From NCBI GenBank assembly GCA_949825045.1, contig OX463829.1, positions 24,336,715 to 24,400,714 on the forward strand: a DNA stretch of 64,000 bases. The letters run 5' to 3'. The stretch is from Argyresthia goedartella. Its lineage: Eukaryota; Arthropoda; Insecta; Lepidoptera; Argyresthiidae. Of this stretch, positions 21,776 through 33,350 are shown one piece after another. Within the stretch, counting starts at the first letter, position 1. The number at the start of each line of letters is the position of its first letter. A program made the position numbers and the translations under genes. The notes under the pieces were generated by a model. The model made no database searches. It worked only from the letters and a program-made list of their open reading frames with translations, and was not told where the DNA came from.

Positions 21776-23098
21776 AAGTAAAGTAAAGTATTATTTATTT
21801 GCATGAATATAGGTTTACAACAGTTCTTACAGAGAATGCCACATAGAGTTTCTCTATATTCTGCCATGTAGACATACAAATTTTGTATCACATATGTAAT
21901 TAAATAAATTAGCAAAATTTACATATTATTAACAATTATTATTTTAGTACAATAAAGTCATATAACAAATGAATTATTATAGTTAATATTAGTAAGTACA
22001 TGTCGTAATCATTATTCAATATTTTATTTTAATGCATTGTCAATTTATCATCTAAGAACTCCTGCACACTATAGTAAGCCTTTTCGACCAGGAAATTTCT
22101 CAGTAAAGCCTTGTATGAGTGCAGTTGGTTAGCATCCCTAATTGATTTCGGTAACTTATTATAGAGCCTTGGCGCCATACCTAAAATACTCTTATCATAA
22201 AACGCAGTGGAGCGTAAAGGAGCACTTAATTTGACCCCTCTTTTACTATTCATTTTCTTAAATAATTGCCAGTTTGTCTTTACAAATAGAGCAGTCTCAT
22301 ATATATATAATGATGGCAACGTTAATAATTTTAATCTTTTAAAATGAGGAATGCAGCTATCTGTTGGCTTTAGTTTACAGATTGACCTTATGCACCGTTT
22401 CTGTGCTTTTAGCGCCTTATTTTTGTCGGTAGAGTTCCCCCAGAATATAATCCCATATCTTAAAGTTGAGGCGACGAAGGCATGGTAGACTGTTAGTAAA
22501 GCCGATTGTCCAGTTACTTTTGAAAGGATGTAGAGTGCATAAGAAAACTGACTTAACTTTTTACATAAATGATCTATTTGTGGTTTCCATGTCAAGTGTG
22601 AATCAATGTAAAGTCCTAAAAATTTTGTTATATTTGCTGTGTCGATTATCTTATTATTATAGTGTATGTCAAGATTATTATTCGTCGATTGATTGTAATT
22701 ATTTTTAAATGTCATAATGTTTGTTTTGTCAAGATTAATCAAAAGGTGATTACGTTCTAGCCATCCAACAATGTTTTTTAGAGAATTATTAATGTCTGAT
22801 TCATATGTGTTTTTGTCTTGACACTCAGCAATCATGGTACTGTCATCTGCAAACAATACCATTGGATGAGATACCGATGCAGGAAGATCATTGATATAAA
22901 TAAGGAACAATAATGGTCCCAACACGCTACCCTGCGGCACTCCATATTGTACAATTCTCGGGTCTGACAAGTACTGAATTTATGTTTTCGTTTTAGGGTT
23001 GATTCTGGAGATCTGAGTTAACTGTACTCTGTTGCTCAAATAGCTTTTAACAAGTTCTAGCACATTACCCCGAACACCATAAGCATAAAGTTTATTTA
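21776..23098 (-). mobile_element. LINE-b, 5'-truncated non-LTR retrotransposon
   Basis: On the - strand the element begins near 23098 inside the reverse-transcriptase domain (residues LVNKLYAYGVRGN), runs to an ORF stop near 22029 and ends in an AAGTA-type tail at 21776-21790. It abuts a SINE-A copy, so it inserted into or next to the SINE tail. The best relative here is the fragment at 1917-2730. Confidence 0.9.
22029..22979 (-). pseudogene. LINE-b ORF2 C-terminal half (reverse transcriptase)
   Basis: Open for about 316 codons on the - strand. It carries the reverse-transcriptase motifs GVPQGSVLGPLLFLIYINDLP (22912-22947 region), the catalytic FADD box (near 22835) and the conserved C-terminal KFLGLYIDSHLTW and YGIIFWGNST segments, ending in AYYSVQEFLDDK. 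This is the LINE protein that copies its RNA onto nicked genomic DNA. An in-frame TAA at 22980-22982 separates it from the upstream residues that still read up to 23098. The endonuclease and ORF1 are missing, so this is a dead copy. The motif order fits the Jockey/CR1 superfamily. I cannot fix the clade. Confidence 0.85.
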
Positions 23099-23175
23099 CC
23101 AGTATAAAGTATAAATAAAAATAGAAGCAATATATTTACCTGTATTTATTTTTATGTTTAGTACATCAAACGTCA

Positions 23176-23335
23176 AAAACGGTCAAGTGCGAGTCCGACT
23201 CACACAAGAAGGGTCCCGTATCATGGTACAAGAAAAAGCGCATCACTTGTATTTATTTGTTTGGATTTAGCGGCAACAGAAATACACATTCTGTGAAAAT
23301 TTCAACTCCCTACCTATTACGGTTTAAAATATACT
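23176..23335 (+). repeat. Repeat K, truncated copy
   Basis: Starts ACGGTCAAGTGCGAGTCCGA, then AGAAGGGTCCCGTATCATGG and TAGCGGCAACAGAAATACAC. It stops just upstream of the mariner-type element. Confidence 0.75.
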
Positions 23336-23361
23336 CGACGAACAGAGGATGCTTAATAATA

Positions 23362-24122
23362 CCTAGTCGGTCCATAAGTTCTGTCACAAATATTTTGCCG
23401 CATAGTAAATAATACCAAGTTTTATTTTATTTAATACTATACATGGTTTGATAGCTTATTAAATACTGATAAATTAGAACGATTATTGGATTTAAATGCT
23501 TAAAGCCATATTACACAAATGCTAGTTTCTTCAGAGATTTTGGACTTTTTTACCCAATCAAAAATACGGACGTGATTCACTTTATCTTTTTTCCATGACT
23601 CTTAAAACCTTTCAAACTTACGTGAGATTTTAGTCAGAACCCTCCCTGAACCCGTTACCTTCATTTTGAAGCATAAGATAACTAAGTCTGGGTAAAACGA
23701 ATTTTCATATCACATTTTACGTAGTAGTACGTTTTTCTGAAAACGTAAAAAGTACGTAAAGTTCTCTTTGGGAGCAGTTGGAACTGAAAGCTAACAGAAA
23801 ATCAAATGCTAGTTGTTAAGCATGGTCTAAAATCGAGGTTCCAGAATAAATAAAAATAACCTTGTTGGTTATCTGGAACACTGTTTTTTTATTAAATTTG
23901 TGGTAAGTGGTATTTTTGTCAGTTGCGGCGTGTTTTGGGTTCGCGATTGTCTCAAGTTATAAGGTTTTTTGTCATATTGCGATAATCGTACAAAATGTAT
24001 TGTATTGCAATTTGATTCGTATAAAATAAGCTTTTTAATCATGTATAATACGAATAAGAAAAAGTTTATTGCTGAGTTTTATCTATCAAAAACCTTGTGA
24101 CAGAACTTAAGGACCGACTAGG
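23362..24122. mobile_element. 761-bp mariner-type element, transposase lost
   Basis: The left end CCTAGTCGGTCCATAAGTTC (23362-23381, continuing TGTCACAA) is mirrored at 24095-24122 by TTGTGACAGAACTTAAGGAC and CGACTAGG, with one mismatch over 28 bases. TA flanks both sides (23360-23361 and 24123-24124). The interior has no open transposase. It is probably an internally deleted mariner-like element. Confidence 0.85.
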
Positions 24123-26112
24123 TAGAATCCCCTTTAACAGACTTCGAGTACGGAATCTTTTAAATAAATATAGTAGAACATAGTTAATTCAATAGTTGGT
24201 ATTTACCAAGAGTAAATTGGCGTTTGGCTCAATGTTAAGATAACACTTTGAGATAATTTTGACAAATTGTAGAGCAGTTTCTCATATTAGCGATAATTGT
24301 GTCACCGAAGGTTATCATGAATTTACAAGACCAATGTGTAATCCCTAAAGTATATCCCGTTATTATCTTTAAAAGTAAAACAACAGTGGTTTTGTAGTGC
24401 ATTTTAGTGCAGTGGTAGTATTTTTTTAACCATTAATAAAAGTCTCGTGTAACCAAAAACCATATAAATTCGAAAGATATTAAAGTTAAATGATATTAAT
24501 TGGTTTGACGTATTGACAACATTTAGGTGTTCATAATTCATAATTTATTTAATGCCCGAAAATAATACACCGACAAAAAGACTAACATAAAATAGTCTAC
24601 AAAGGCGAGCTTATCTCTAATAAGTATTTTGTATATATAATAAGTAAAATTAATTAAAGTCGTAATTTTATAAAAAACACAAAAATATTAATAACTTTTA
24701 GGGGATTTTTTGTTGGAAATTACTTCCTCTACCTCCCTGTTTCGTTTGATACACGACACTTGGTCCACCCTGTATATTACGATTGAATTGTATTTAATAA
24801 TATACACACATGTTATATTTACATAAATTGCGGTGTCAGGAAAATTACAAAGCGTCACTTTGTCATGGCTGCTTCGGTATTCTGCTTTTTTGTTTTAATA
24901 ACCGTTGACGAATTCGTTTTTTAACAAATCAGCGGTTTTTTTTCTGACTGTCTGCCTGTCTGTTTGCGCGAGGACAATGTCCAAATAACTGAACCTATTA
25001 TATGCGGTTTTCACAGGTAGATAGAAGGTAGGTAATCAGGAAAACAGTTTCATCAATCAACTGTTAAAGATTTTTGGATACACATGTACTTAAAAAATTA
25101 AGTTGCGTTTTGCTATCTGTGTATGAGTTCATTTTATTATTACTACGTAGGTAGGTCACTGCTCATAACAATAAAAGCTGTAGGTAGGTTGGGTTTGCAT
25201 GCGGTATCTTGATCTCAAAGTCGCTATGATTTAAATCGTTCAAATAGTTTTTATAAAATTTTTCCTTCAATTTTTATTGAACTTTCCGCTCCGAGCTAGC
25301 CCGGTGGTCCAGGTACCCTTTATTGGTTAACACGCTTAGCTGAAAGACTTGGCCACTATTTCCAGGTTTAGGGGAGAGGAAGTAGTTATAAACAGGTGCA
25401 GTTTGGTTAGAGCGACTAACCTTTTGTAGCGTTGTGAACGTAATTAATATGGAGTAAAAGTTGGGGAGTTGGGAGTCTGAATCAGGCAACGACTGCTTCT
25501 ACACAAATAGACAAATTAGAGCTGTCAAGCCATTCTGGTGGGTTTTTTGTATCAGAAACAATGACTGATGGTCAAAAAGACAAATAGGCGATGTTTAACA
25601 AGGTCCAAGGCCAGCCTCCGGCTGCCGAAATAGTAATTTAACACGGCTAATTATGAGTGTTGCTTGCTCGTACCCTTTTTATATTATCACAAGAGGAAAA
25701 TCCAGTCAGTGAGTTATTTGAGGACATTCTTTCATCATCATCAACATCACGCTCAATCCGCTCTTTGGCATAAGCTTAATCGCTACAGCGCCAATCTTCA
25801 AGGTCCTGTACCAACTATTTCAATGAGATCCCATCGACTTTGTCATTTTTGTTCAATCATCGTCCACCCTCCGTTTTCCCGTCTAGCCAATCTTGCTGTA
25901 GATGTTAAGCCATTCTTCATCTTCTTCACCTCCACTCTCATCTAAACGCTCAAAAGTTGACGACACAGTGTGGCCACAAGCCGCCGAGTTAGTTGCATCG
26001 CCAGTCGTCACAGCTTAGCTGCCAGTTACCGCTGAATCCGTATCGTCGCAGCGCCAAAATACTATCTAGACAAATCGATAGAAAATGGGAAAATCGCATC
26101 CAACTGCACAGA
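24123..26112. other. Mostly unassigned; short LINE-f scrap
   Basis: Bases 24598-24635 (CAAAGGCGAGCTTATCTCTA) are a scrap of LINE-f (- strand). Bases 24930-25020 (GACTGTCTGCCTGTCTG) look like decayed repeat. A 93-codon open frame at 25664-25945 (+) and a 71-codon frame at 25274-25489 (-) show no recognisable domain, and I do not call genes. Confidence 0.4.
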
Positions 26113-26430
26113 TTCAAGATGTTCAAGATTACTTAAATGATGGGTCTGTATGGGGTTAATCTGGCTCAACACAGACCTTGCTGTTAATAATTTTGTAATT
26201 ATTTATTCCTGCTTATTAATTATGATAATGACTAAATATTATATTTTGTATTAGTTAAGCATAAGCAATTATTAAGAAGAGATCTAAAAATCAATCTGTG
26301 GGAGTTTCTACGCCCTTCTTCTCCCACAGTGGTCCAGTGTAGAGAAGTGGCAAAAAATGACGATTGCTAAGTATTTGTAAATATCTACAGTAATAAAGAC
26401 ATTTGGTATTGGTATTGGTATTGGTATTGA
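26113..26430 (+). mobile_element. LINE-a 3' end with (TTGGTA)n tail
   Basis: AAGATTACTTAAATGATGGG, then TATGGGGTTAATCTGGCTCA and GATCTAAAAATCAATCTGTG match the 3' parts at 41960-42275 and, in reverse, 39880-40060. The tail is four to five TTGGTA units at 26402-26428. Confidence 0.85.
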
Positions 26431-26436
26431 TTCAGA

Positions 26437-26562
26437 TTCAGATTTTTCTTTTTATGGAATATAAATATATAAATTATCTTGTTTAACGTAAAAATTATAC
26501 TTACTTATAACTACAAGTAATTTTTTTTTTATATAAAAATAGACTACACCTTTTCGTTTTTT
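26437..26562 (-). mobile_element. LINE-c 3'-end scrap
   Basis: A diverged copy of the last ~120 bp of LINE-c (GATTCAGATTCAGATTTTTC, then TATAAAAATAGACTACACC). It stops exactly where the 140-bp duplicated block begins at 26563. Confidence 0.7.
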
Positions 26563-26702
26563 ACAAAACCCAGTATGCTTTGATGGTCATTCATGAAGCC
26601 GTAACCACCAAGTGAGCAAAACAAGCAAGCACTTCATATAACGCTATCTCTTTGTTTCAACTTTAGTCTACGTAAAATTTTGTTGTCCTATTCTGTTTGA
26701 AA
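26563..26702 (-). repeat. 140-bp block, second copy
   Basis: Matches 5178-5317 with one visible base difference. It lies between two LINE-c 3' ends in the same orientation. Confidence 0.85.
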
Positions 26703-27360
26703 GATTCAGATTCAGATTCATTTTTGTATTGAATATAAATACTTATAACTAACAAGTCAATTTTTTGTATAAAAAAAGAGACTACACCGTTTCAGAAGGT
26801 GGGCCTCGTGGTTAAGAAGAAACGGCCAGAAACTCCGCGATAACTTCTTTTAAAAAAAGTGACTAAACAACACTGGTTTCGGTCTAAGGAAAATAGCCGG
26901 CGAGTGATCCATCGCCCCTCGTCGAATTTCTGTGCGCTGAATACTAAAATAGGACTTTCTTATCAGCTCATTTTTAACATAGTTTTTGAACCTCTTTTCA
27001 GGAAGGATCAATGATTCCTGTGGTATTTTATTGTAGTATCGAATACAGTGCCCCATGAACGATGTGCCTACTTTACTTTGTCTAAATAATGGTAGTGCTT
27101 ACCTATTTCTATTTCTAGTGTTAATTGTATGGCTATCACCTACAGTTTTAAATAAAGCAACGTTTTTTCTTACATGCATTTCGTATATATATTGAAAGGT
27201 AACCGTAAGTATATTAATTTCTTTGAATTTTTCTCTTAAAAATTCCCTAGCATCTGATTGATATATCGCCCTGATCGCCCTTTTTGTGAAACAAATATCG
27301 TATTTATATCTGCCGCTCTCCCCCAGAGCAATATTCCATAAGACATAATGTTCAACTGAT
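26703..27360 (-). mobile_element. LINE-c copy, longer 3' part
   Basis: Read on the - strand, KRFKNYVKNELIRKSYFSIQ is followed by the 3' untranslated part and a (TGAATC)n tail at 26703-26720. Upstream residues, frameshifted, include YEIHV-type and CFTKRAIRAIYQSD-like LINE C-terminal sequence up to about 27360. Compared with 5318-5740 it is near-identical for the first ~80 bases from the tail and then increasingly different. Confidence 0.75.
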
Positions 27361-28654
27361 CAGTGTGCACGCGGCCATGCCAAATGTAAAAGTGGCAGTT
27401 TTTCTTTTGAAGCTAATTATAGGATACACTTAATATTAATGTGTATCCCAGCGATTCCAGTGAGAATAAAATAAAATAAAATACCTTATTATATAATACC
27501 ATTTTAATTGGCTTAATCGCTGCGTGGAGTACGCCATCGTAATGGCCACATACACCAGACTACTGCTCAAATAATATAATAATAACAATAATAATATAAT
27601 AATAATAAAAATGTATTGCATTATTAAAGGTTCACAATATAGATAGCAGACTTAATTATTACAGAGCAGTTATGTCAGACAAAAACAGAATCATCTGAAC
27701 CTGAGCTAGGCGATTAACCTGTATTTCAGATTCAGAGCTCTTCCTAGTTACATGAAACGTGCTGATTATAGCAAAGATTGAGAACCAGTAATATATTAAT
27801 TTAATATGATGTAAAAAGTCAATTTTAATTTAATACATTTAAAATAAGTTACATCTAAGACAAAATTACATCTAAGAGTCATACAGAAGCTGTTATTTAC
27901 CGAGCGGGAGACAGTTTCATGATGACTTTGAGTACTTCGTTAATTTTTGAGTTGGCGGTGTCGATCCGGGCTCATTGATAATCATACAATATATCTTACT
28001 AGCCGTTCACTGAAGCATGTTGGGTTTGGTGCGCGCGCCATAGTTGCGGCAAACTCGAAGTGAACGGCAAGTATTAATGTTTAATACTTGTATATGTATC
28101 AGCTACGTAGGTACTCGGTACCTATTAAATGCTGCTATTTAAATGTATATCCGATGATACAAGTGAAGCACTGTCTTGTTATGATAACATTGATACCACA
28201 TTCTCATGTTAATAAAATCGACTCTTTATGGACACAGACAATCATATCCATTCTAATAATATGACTTCTTGTGTGGTCATTTACGTGTTTTAGCTAGTCA
28301 CTGTGCATTGTGGTCACTCTCTTTGTAATTTCGTGGGAAAGTTAGTTTTTAGATTAAATTTAAAGTGAATAGATTTACTTAGCAGTTATTTGCGATGAGC
28401 ATGAGCAATGAGCGATAATACTCGTAGTATGTACTTACATATTGCTATAAGTGATGTTTACTTTTTAACAGCCACTCCTACAGCAAGTAAATATCTATCC
28501 TTTAAGGATCCTGGATGGTTTAAGATAGAGCCCGCATCGCGTGGTCAGGCCAAATGAGAGGAATTAAGTCTAATTGGCAGTTACTCACACCAACATAATT
28601 TGTCTATGTTATACTACAACACATTGTACCTACATAACTCTGCCGCTTAATACC
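27361..28654. other. Unassigned with simple repeats and a small hairpin
   Basis: Contains AAAAT repeats (27466-27484) and AAT/TAATAA repeats (27570-27612). The inverted pair GCCGTTCACT and AGTGAACGGC (28010-28066) surrounds a GC-rich loop. No gene is seen. Confidence 0.45.
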
Positions 28655-29030
28655 TTTAAAGAGTTTTATCTACACACGTATCATAAACCCTCTTTACTGC
28701 GTCCAAAAACCGCACGTTAGGATCAGCGTAATGTTAAACTACTTCGTAAAAACTCATTTCTTATCTGAATATTGAACATTATGACCATAATGTGTAAATT
28801 TTCTACATATTATGACATTCAAATTTCGAACGCCGGCGCCCGCCTGCGTGCCGCCCCTACTTTGTCTGTGAAGTTTGTACTACAGAACAAGCTAAACAAC
28901 TCAATGCCACAATGCCGGTCAAACATGCGGTTCCTAAACACATCAAAGAGAGCTTATGATATGTATGTAGATAAACTAGTGTATGTAACTGTACATAATT
29001 AGGCATTATATATCAGTCATATAAACTACT
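28655..29030 (-). repeat. Interspersed repeat R, inverted copy
   Basis: Reverse orientation of 32795-33165. Shared blocks include TCCAAAAACCGCACGTTAGG, GCCCGCCTGCGTGCCGCCCC and GTGTATGTAACTGTACATAA. Open frames here are accidental. Confidence 0.8.
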
Positions 29031-30225
29031 AGGTATTAAACTTAAACTTAGAACATGTTTTTGAACATCCAAACCGCAACATAATCCTAACCACAGTGAA
29101 ACTGTGAATTAACCTTTTACCGGGTTTTCAAAATATTTCACTGGTGGTCTTTATTATCTAGTCATAAAGTTTAACATTTAGTGGCAATTTCTGCCCGTCA
29201 AAGGGATTTCTCTTTATCATCTTCTGTCGGGTATTCCATCCAAAAATGAATCAACACTTGGGATTGGTCTCAATTTAGGATATCCTTTATTTGACATCAC
29301 ACGGATACAGAAATATTTATTTAATGGTTTGTTATAAATTAACTCCTTCCTGTCGCGTATGATTTATTTTCTTTTATAATGAAACTGCGCTTATCTGTCT
29401 GCTTATTTACTGTTTGGAATGGTACGAAATTCTCAGGACTTTTCGTATAAATACAATTTTTTCGTGTTACGGCCAAATTAGTTCCTAAATAGTTAAGAAG
29501 TGCCTAATGAACGGTTTATCACGCCATGTTATTTCTATGCCCGGGTCTCGGGAATAATGTGGCGTACTAAGATTGATGTGAACGATCCTACTCGTAAACA
29601 AGCCAGAAGAGACGAGACACTTACAATAAGTAAGTACTTTGGTCAATATTAAATACGTACACTTAAGTATCCGAGATAAATTGGTTTGAGAAAATTAAGT
29701 AACTATAAGAGACTCAGCTAAGTTCTTTACTATCAACGGAGCAATATTTGTACATTTAGTTAACTTAAGAGAGTGTCAGGGTGGTGACTAGCAGCTGATC
29801 AAATTTTGGGGATTTAAAGTATAGTGTCGGCAATTAATACCCTATCTATTTCGTTTAAATTTCGATAGACACTCAAAATACAAATTCCAGGAACTGAAAT
29901 GATAAATTGTCAAAACCTAAAATTTACGAAACTCTTTGTTTATTAAATAAATATTTAATCAAGACATGACATACCTGTGATATAACCTCTTTGCGAAGAT
30001 ATAGGTTAAAAAATTATTTCGTCAAAAACAGACGAATTTTTTATTTGAGGCCAGAAATGTAAACAAACAACTGTAATTTTCCAGTGCAAAAAGTATATAA
30101 TGAATGTCAAAGTCAACGGTTTTGTTGTGCAACTGCAAATGCAACGTCGTCATAGCAAAATAATGGCGTATATCTTGTGGTTCCAGCTCGCACGATATTA
30201 AACCTTAGGTAGGTCGAAAAATAAT
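29031..30225. other. Unassigned sequence
   Basis: No gene or repeat copy was recognised over this stretch. Confidence 0.4.
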
Positions 30226-30480
30226 CCATCCATCCATGTTTATTAAAAAAATAAATACTTAGGGATCGCAGCTTTTAACTGCTGTAGAAATCACGCTACA
30301 TCTTCCCTTATTCACGTCACTCATGAATGCATTATATAAATTATGTTTGCTAATATTCCTATACTGAGAAATGGTATCCATGTCCACAGATAGAGTTAAT
30401 TTATTATTTATTACCCATGCTTCTTGCATGCGGAATTAGTGAACCAAATACATAGCCTTAGATTTTCTTAACTGTGCTGC
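30226..30480 (-). pseudogene. Degenerate coding remnant, unknown (probably mobile-element ORF end)
   Basis: On the - strand, about 75 codons read through one stop: residues KSKAMYLVH, a stop, then AWVINNKLTLSVDMDTISQY and NAFMSDVNKGRCSVIST, ending with a stop at about 30261. A short run of CATC units (30226-30237) follows, which could be a LINE tail. I do not recognise the family. A remnant of a LINE ORF or of a processed host transcript are both possible. Confidence 0.35.
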
Positions 30481-30799
30481 GCAAGAAATACTGCTTACCA
30501 ATTATCAATTATGTCTTGTATTAGTACCTACTTACTTACTATTTGAAGTTACATTCACAATGATATTGTTAAGCTGCTAATCACGTTATTAAAACATCAT
30601 AACCACTTGGTTTGAATAAATTATGGTAAGTACCTATTACGTCATATGACTCATAAGGCATGCATGATTCATTATTACTTCTTCTCGGATATTTAAGATA
30701 TTTCCCGTAAAACCTACTTACAAACAGGTTTCATAGCTATTACTAGGTCAGGGAATATATTACAGACAGGCACAATGTCAACACTAGAAATAGGAATAA
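30481..30799. other. Unassigned sequence
   Basis: Nothing recognised. Confidence 0.35.
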
Positions 30800-31207
30800 A
30801 CTAGCTATACCTACTACTAGGCTCCATAAGGTTAATGTATCTTTTAAAGGGCAATGCTCTTACAACAAAATCCCAACTGAGTTACAAGAATTGCCTGTAA
30901 ATAAATGTAAAAATGTTGTTAAAAATCACTTATGTAAAAAGGCTTACTACAAAATATCAGATTATGTAGAAGACAAGAAAGCTTGGCAAGGTGTTTACTC
31001 CAATTCTGTAAAAAGTAACGTCTATAGCTGGAGGCTAGACGCCTCTTTGCCTCCAGCATCTAAAACATTGAGGTGACGGAATTCAAATTGAGTTCTTTAT
31101 TTCCATATATCTTATATATGTGTTAGTTTAAGATTTAACACTCTCCGAATGTAACCTATGTGTTTCTTATGGAAATAAACTCTTTTTGAATTTGAATTTT
31201 GAATTAA
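30800..31207 (+). mobile_element. LINE-e 3' end with (TTTGAA)n tail
   Basis: Residues near 30870-30990 read NKIPTELQELPVNKCKNVVK and KKAYYKISDYVEDKKAW, the same C-terminal signature as 62215-62815 and 43274 onward. The untranslated part then ends in TTTGAATTTGAATTTTGAA at 31186-31204. 5' truncated. Confidence 0.75.
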
Positions 31208-31754
31208 ATAGCGTTACTTATTTATACTCGTTGCATTTTGTGTCATTGTTAAAACGAATGTAAAGTTCACTAGACGATACTGTCAGGTCTGTCAGTGTGG
31301 ATATTATTAGGTAATACAAACAGCTGATAAACGGTAATGTTATGATGATATTGGTGATAAATATTATGTAGCGTTTCCGGTACCACAGTACTGAATCTCG
31401 AGTCCATCGATGTCATAATTAATAATTAATTTAAAAAAAAGTAAAACTAGAAAAAACCGACTTCAATTAAACCCTATTTGATACAAAACATACCAAGTGA
31501 TTCATTCATTAAAGAGTTCCATTTATTTCTTCATGCTTCCCCATCATCACATCCAGTTATAAATTGTTGAGACGTTAACTCTGGTAACTAAGTCATCATC
31601 CCTTGTTGAGACGTTAACTCTGGTAACTAAGTCATCATCCCTTCCATTTCATCATTATGCATTATGACAAGCGTACATTACTGACCAACCTTAATAAATT
31701 AAGGCTAGTATAGTTAATCGCACATCAAAAATATTGATTTTCACAGCAAAAAAG
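31208..31754. repeat. Mostly unassigned; 39-bp tandem duplication
   Basis: A 39-bp unit containing GAGACGTTAACTCTGGTAAC occurs twice at about 31566-31643. Bases 31455-31500 carry AAAAACCGACTTCAATTAAA, a motif I associate with lepidopteran repeats. No gene. Confidence 0.6.
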
Positions 31755-32715
31755 GATCAGCGATCAGGATCTTTTTATGCTTTAAGTATTTTTGTTGTTA
31801 TTACATGTTGAACCTAATACGAAGGATGAAGGGGGCTTCGCATCCCTCACCCTTTACCCTTACCCTACCACAGTATTTTGCCCTGATATTTGCTGTGAAA
31901 AGCAGTGTATTTGCTGTGCAAATCAGTATTTTTGATGCGCAGTTTAATATTTCCCATAAATTAATATATCCCCACCTCTAGCATACCTGGTATGGAGCAG
32001 TTCCGGTGGCCAACTGTGGTCTTCATGATCGGTTCCACTTCACACAATGATCTTCCCGAAATTAAATGCACAAGTTACTATGAAAAACACAAAAATCGCT
32101 ACAGCACTATCCATAATATTTGAAGAGTTCCCCCTATTTCTCCAAGATTCCATCATCAGATCCTGAAGTGATGTCAGTAAGACCATTTGGAAGGTAAACC
32201 CTTACGAACGGAAAAGTAATTTTCCAAATCAGTGCACTCGCCCTGGAGAAATCGCTAACATACATTTAAAAAAACATTCTGACGAATTGAAATCCTCCCT
32301 CCTTTTTTGAAGTCGCATAAAAATAGCTACTGGGCGTGTTACTACAAAAATATTAAACTTTAAAACAAACGTTTAAACGAGTGTTGGACACGTGTTTATG
32401 TTTTTGTGGTAAGACCTGAGTGTCATACATAATTGACTTGAGTATAGCGCTTAACTTGCTTTCTGACTTTCAGACCTTAGTTGTTGGTCTGCCATTAAGT
32501 CCATACTGTAGCCTTATTATGTAAAGGGAAATATTAAACTGCTCAAAAATAATACTGATTTTCACAGCAAATATCAGGGCGAAATACTGCGATAGCTTAG
32601 GTGAAGCGTAAAGGGGGTGAGTTAAGTGAAGCCCCCTTTATCCTTCGTATTAGGTTGAACATGTAAGAACAAAAAAAATACTTAAAACATAAAAAGTGTT
32701 TTTGCTGATACTGGT
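31755..32715. mobile_element. Element or repeat pair with ~190-200-bp inverted arms
   Basis: The left arm (about 31755-31955) and right arm (32526-32715) are inverted copies. Both contain ACCTAATACGAAGGAT (or its complement), GAAGGGGGCTTC-like bases, CCCTGATATTTGCTGTGAAA and TTTAATATTTCCC. The ~570-bp interior includes repeat H (32085-32215) and no transposase. A single related arm lies at 49262-49450. Confidence 0.7.
32085..32215 (+). repeat. Interspersed repeat H, copy 1
   Basis: ATAATATTTGAAGAGTTCC, ACAAAAATCGCTA and GATGTCAGTAAGACCATTTGG recur in reverse at 63390-63512. Confidence 0.65.
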
Positions 32716-32794
32716 TTGGGACTTGGATTGGAATAATTTAGGCTCCTACCTACATAGATTATATTCATGTCATTTATAATAGACGTTTATGTGA

Positions 32795-33165
32795 CTGCTA
32801 CATAATGGAGGGCATTAATACCTCGAGAGTTTTAATGCCTAATTATGTACAGTTACATACACTAGTTTATCTACCACACATATCATAAGCTCTCTTTGAT
32901 GAGGAACCGCATGTTTGAGCGGCATTGTGGCTCTGCAGTTTAGCTTGTCCTGTTCCACCAACTTCACAGACAAACTAGGGGCGGCACGCAGGCGGGGTCG
33001 GCGTTCGAAATTTGAATGTCATAATGTGTAGAAAAATTACACATTATGGTCATGTAATTTTTCAGATAAGAAATGAGTTTTACCAAGTAGTTTAACATTA
33101 TGCTGATCGTAACGTGCGGTTTTTGTACGCAGTAAAGAGGATTTATGATACTGTGTGTAGATAAA
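32795..33165 (+). repeat. Interspersed repeat R, longest copy
   Basis: Starts GTGACTGCTACATAATGGAG and contains GGGCGGCACGCAGGCGGGG. An internal inverted pair is built on CATAATGTGTA and TACACATTATG (33019-33053). Ends near AAAGAGGATTTATGATACTG. Confidence 0.8.
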
Positions 33166-33179
33166 ACTTATTTTGGTTC

Positions 33180-33350
33180 ACAATTCACAATTATTTATTC
33201 CACAGAACATTACAACAATACATTATACACGAAATTAAAAGGCAAAGGCGAGCTTATCTCTCAACAGAGATTTATTCCAGCAAACCTATCCCATAGGTTG
33301 ATATTGACCCATAGGATACTTATAAACTGAAAAGGGTAGTCTAGTGCAAT
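33180..33350 (-). mobile_element. LINE-f 3' end
   Basis: GCAAAGGCGAGCTTATCTCT and TTCCAGCAAACCTATC match 36505-36662. The 61-codon + strand frame across it is spurious. Confidence 0.7.
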
